Below, piece after piece: positions 7,322 to 9,319 of a stretch of DNA of 9,319 bases; the first letter of the stretch is position 1, and every line of letters starts with the position of its first letter. The notes beneath the pieces are model-generated. The model did not search any database and was not told the DNA's origin. It saw only the letters and a program-made list of their open reading frames with translations. This DNA comes from an uncultured Verrucomicrobiota bacterium (GTDB lineage: Bacteria; Verrucomicrobiota; Kiritimatiellia; RFP12; UBA1067): NCBI GenBank assembly GCA_946615275.1, contig CAMOHV010000029.1:1-9319 (forward strand), written 5' to 3'. The translations under genes and the position numbers were made by a program.

Positions 7322-7825
7322 TCAAGGCAGGTCAATGGTGATCTTGATGCGGAAGAACTTCGCACCCGAGTCGGATGTGGGAACCGTGACCGTTTCGGCC
7401 GGCTCGAAGACTTGCGACTCGGTGCCACCATCCGCAAAATCGGCGAGGTCATCAACCTCGTACACCCGGTAGGTGACAGTCGCGCCGGCCGATTCATTGA
7501 CCACGACACCGCCAAGCGACACCTCGACCGTGTCGGGATTTGCCCCTGCGGCGATGTCCGCATAAGGCAGTGCGGTCACGTCGAGTCCCAAAACGTAACT
7601 CTGCCACTTCGGGATGCCGTTGGCGCCGTTCTCCAACAAATCCGCCGCGATCTGCGCCGGCGTCCGACCGGCCGTCTCAATCACGAGGTCCGCAAGGTCC
7701 GCGAAGGTCACGTGGAGGGAGCCTTCGCCCGAAATCGCGCAAAGGCCCGCACTGACGGTAACGGTGTTTCCGTCGGCTCCTCTGCGATTGAGGAACTGGT
7801 GCGGGCGGGCGGATGATTTTCGCAT
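7322..7825 (-). pseudogene. C-terminal fragment of a large exported protein (5'-truncated)
   Basis: 167 codons, open to a TGA at 7322. There is no signal peptide at the apparent start (MRKSSARPHQFLNRRGADG), although the rest looks like the tail of an exported beta-rich protein: TPAQIAADLLENGANGIPKWQSYVLGLD, then alternating beta-strand-like segments (VEVSLGGVVVNESAGATVTYRVYEV) and a terminal FFRIKITIDLP. From memory, similar WQSYVLGLD tails end long secreted proteins in Kiritimatiellota-like genomes, but I cannot name the family firmly. The ORF begins 26 bp downstream of the transposase stop. I infer that the 5' part was lost by IS insertion or rearrangement. A GGAGAG lies about 4 nt before ATG 7825, so the fragment may still be translated. 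It could also be a short intact gene. Confidence 0.5.
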
Positions 7826-7847
7826 GGTTCTCTCCGTTCGTTGTTGT

Positions 7848-7866
7848 GCCGCTATAGTCTAGCGGC
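7848..7866 (-). repeat. Stem-loop over the transposase stop codon
   Basis: Arms GCCGCTA and TAGCGGC (7 bp, perfect) flank a 5-nt loop, and the TAG stop at 7854-7852 sits in the 3' arm. No T-tract follows on the minus strand, so it is not a classical terminator. It may slow transcription or be part of the IS end structure. Confidence 0.35.
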
Positions 7867-9134
7867 GGTGTTCGTGTTTGGCAAGTCGAAGATCTTGAGC
7901 TTGAAGTATTTGAAGTCCCGAAATCCGAAGGCCTGCTTGATCAGCCACCGGACCTTTCCGTTGAAGCCCTCCATCGAGGCGTTGGTCGCGCCGTGGCTCC
8001 AATGCCCGAGGATGCCCTTGAGGTGCCGCTCGACCATGGCGCCGGCCGCGGCCATTTCCGGAATGCCGCTCGCCTTCGCCATCCCGAACCAGTGCCGCAG
8101 GGCGCACATCGCGTCGAAGGACGTCCCGGCCGTCCGGTAGATGCGCCGCAGCTCCTCCTTGAGCGCGTAGGCGTCCGAGAGCTCCTGGCTGGCCGCCCGC
8201 AGCGCCTCGAGCGCCTTGAGGCCCTTCGCGTCGAGATCCTCCCCGTTGCGCAGGATCGTGAAGCGGCGCTTCTTGACGGCCTTGGCCGCGCGCTCGTCCA
8301 GCGACCGCATCACGCGCCGGCGCACGTGGTCGAGCCTGTCGTTCACGGCCTTGATCAAATGGAACGGGTCGAAGACGATCGACGCCTTCGGCAGCGTCTT
8401 CTGCACCCACCCAAATAGGCGTGGGACATGTCCATGCAGACGTAGTCGATCCGGGCCCGCACCGTTCGGAGCCGCCACGCGAAGGCCTTCAACGCCGCCT
8501 CGCCCTTGCCGCGCGTCACGCTCAGCACCGCCCCTGTCTCCGCGTCGCGCACGATCGTGATGTACTTGCGGTTCGACTTGGCCGACGGGAACACGTACAT
8601 CTCGTCGATGCACAGCGCCCGCACCGCCCTGAGCGGAACCCGGGCGTACTGGCGCCAGAGTGCCGTCTTCTCGATGTCCTTGACGGTCCGCCATGACACG
8701 CCCAGGAACCGGGCCAGCACCGAGATGCACATGTCCTTGCGCAGCGCCAGGACCATCCCTTCCAGCGCCCTCGTCACGCGCGCCTGCGGCGAGGGAAGGA
8801 AGGAGAAATGCTCGTGCGCCCTTGTTCCGCAACGCGGGCAAACGATGCGGTGGACCATCAGGACCAGATAGACGAACGCCTTGCCCATGCGGGCCCCCTG
8901 CACGATGCGCTCCCGGATCCGGTAGGCGTGGACGTCCTTCGCGCCGCAATGCGGGCACTCGAACCGGTCGCGTCGCAGGTGCACGACCAAGCACCTGGCC
9001 TTCGCCTCTTCTTCCGAAAGCGATGAGGCGGAGCGCTTCATCAGGGCGAAGACGGCGGCCTTCGCAAGCGCCTTCTGTTTCGTCACGGAAAAGCCGCGGA
9101 TGCCCTGACAGAGCGGCAGCGGAAAAGTTTGCAT
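7852..9134 (-). CDS. ISL3-family transposase, encoded in two frames joined by a -1 shift
   Basis: The first frame runs from ATG 9134 to a stop at 8355 (259 aa). The second continues in the -1 frame to TAG at 7852. Joined at 8409 they give 427 aa, the usual size for ISL3 transposases. Domains in order: zinc-ribbon with CPHC (60-63) and CPRC (99-102); HTH around LARFLGVSWRTVKDIE (139-154); the DDE set with Asp177 in CIDEMYVF, Asp235 in CMDMSHAY, and Glu389 in TNASMEGFNGK, followed by IKQAFGFRDFKYFKL. Across the joint the protein reads MDMSHAYLGWVQKTLPKA, with the normal family spacing. The unshifted product keeps DNA binding and both Asp residues but lacks the Glu. ATG 9134 has GGAGA 5 nt upstream. 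The split is either programmed frameshifting or a one-base deletion; the rest of the second frame is intact. Confidence 0.85.
8371..8415 (-). other. Candidate programmed -1 ribosomal frameshift signal
   Basis: On the minus strand the heptamer T TTG GGT (8415-8409) lies in the zero frame as X XXY YYZ. A 7-nt spacer (GGGTGCA) follows, and then a perfect 7-bp stem, GAAGACG (8401-8395) with CGTCTTC (8377-8371), whose 17-nt loop can itself pair GCC with GGC. Slipping back one base at the heptamer joins the two transposase frames exactly where homology changes frame. Heptamer, spacer length and stem are seen in the sequence; activity is inferred. Confidence 0.5.
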
Positions 9135-9138
9135 GTTG

Positions 9139-9174
9139 TTCTCCGTTCTTCAATCGGGTTGGAAGAACGGAGAA
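9139..9174 (-). promoter_or_regulatory. Hairpin covering the transposase ribosome binding site
   Basis: A perfect 12-bp inverted repeat, TTCTCCGTTCTT with AAGAACGGAGAA, is separated by 12 nt. Inside it CAA and TTG can also pair after one bulged C, leaving a CCCGA loop. The 3' arm contains the Shine-Dalgarno GGAGAA, 4 nt before ATG 9134. Transcripts entering from outside the element would carry both arms and hide the site. This matches the known protection of IS10 and IS50 transposase genes from read-through. Confidence 0.6.
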
Positions 9175-9200
9175 TACACGAGCATCCCCGCTTGAATCAA
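9171..9200 (-). promoter_or_regulatory. Possible transposase promoter
   Basis: TTGATT (9200-9195) and TATTCT (9176-9171) are spaced by 18 nt on the minus strand; each matches four of six consensus bases. Transcription would begin near 9164, at the end of the hairpin's 5' arm, so the element's own mRNA would lack most of that arm and leave the ribosome binding site open. This is a weak match. Confidence 0.35.
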
Positions 9201-9319
9201 TGATTTGTGCGCCCTTTTCCACGGCCATTCCAGACTATGCTTTCCCCTCAACTGCAGAAGAGCCCGAGCCGGACTTCCACGGAGAGGGGAAGACGGCCGC
9301 CGCGCTGCTCGACCGGATG
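9200..9319 (+). CDS. Possible start or fragment of an unidentified plus-strand gene (partial)
   Basis: An open plus-strand frame runs from ATG 9200 off the right edge (40 codons). Its second half, TAEEPEPDFHGEGKTAAALL then DRM, has plausible protein composition and GC-rich third positions. No Shine-Dalgarno precedes the ATG, which lies near the IS end, so the frame could also be the inner part of a gene cut by the element. I recognise no family. The minus-strand frames here contain stops or look unlike protein. The remaining bases from 9175 to 9199 show only the possible transposase promoter. Confidence 0.25.
   Translation, partial: MICAPFSTAIPDYAFPSTAEEPEPDFHGEGKTAAALLDRM

Larger units (their letters stand above)
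7828..9174 (-). mobile_element. ISL3-family insertion sequence (approximate ends)
   Basis: The element contains a single ISL3-type transposase. A shared TCTCCGTTC core occurs in opposite orientation near the two ends (7831-7839 on plus, 9173-9165 on minus), and I use it to place approximate terminal inverted repeats. The length between them, about 1.35 kb, suits a one-gene ISL3 element. The family normally leaves 8-bp target duplications, but I find none next to these tips, so either the true ends differ by some bases or the flanks have been rearranged. Sequence on the far side does not continue the interrupted exported-protein gene. Confidence 0.6.

Noticed and set aside
6621..7472. 283-codon plus-strand ORF across the regulator start
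   Set aside because: It is antisense to the well-supported ligand-binding domain of the regulator and shows no family motif.
7813..9206. ATGATTT at 7813-7819 and 9200-9206 as a target-site duplication
   Set aside because: It is only 7 bp and lies at unequal distances (about 11 and 25 bp) from the shared TCTCCGTTC core, so it does not mark consistent IS ends.
9135..9228. Upstream extension of the second transposase frame to an ATG at 9228
   Set aside because: Family homology before 8415 lies only in the other frame; from 9228 to about 8415 this frame encodes an arginine- and glycine-rich shadow and is preceded closely by a stop.

Overview
This is a GC-rich bacterial window in which nearly every gene lies on the minus strand. 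The gene content suggests a polysaccharide-degrading bacterium of the Verrucomicrobiota/Kiritimatiellota/Lentisphaerota group. The pointers are a XylR-type regulator beside glycoside hydrolases, an exported FGE-sulfatase-fold protein, a solute-symporter-like N-terminus beginning MNWIDW, and an exported-protein tail containing WQSYVLGLD. The taxonomic assignment is inference; there is no marker gene.

Read in the direction of transcription (right to left), the window holds two blocks. Block 1 (about 7300-9230) is an ISL3-family insertion sequence. Its transposase is split over two frames exactly at a T TTG GGT heptamer, which is followed by a 7-nt spacer and a potential hairpin. Its ribosome binding site lies in the 3' arm of a long inverted repeat. 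Directly downstream is a 167-codon ORF that looks like the C-terminal end of a large exported protein whose 5' part is missing.

Block 2 (7280 down to 1) is a compact carbohydrate-utilisation locus. It encodes a XylR-like regulator (LacI-type ligand domain plus AraC HTH), then, after a 102-bp gap with an 8-bp direct repeat and a GC palindrome, an exported GH16 glycanase, a 101-aa secreted protein that overlaps it, an exported FGE/SUMF1-fold protein, a cytoplasmic calcineurin-type metallophosphoesterase, a GH2 beta-mannosidase-like enzyme, and the first 23 codons of a probable sodium:solute symporter. Gaps after GH16 are 54 bp or less and three junctions overlap or nearly overlap, so these genes probably form one operon. 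A simple reading is that GH16 cuts a polysaccharide outside the cytoplasm, the symporter imports the products, GH2 trims them in the cytoplasm, and the regulator responds to a released sugar. The substrate cannot be settled from sequence alone.

The features most worth a second look are the candidate programmed -1 frameshift in the transposase, the hairpin that could mask its ribosome binding site, the likely regulator half-sites upstream of GH16, and the FGE-fold protein that keeps only one of the two canonical active-site cysteines. No tRNA, rRNA or CRISPR array was seen. The only stretch without a confident gene is the last 145 bp.
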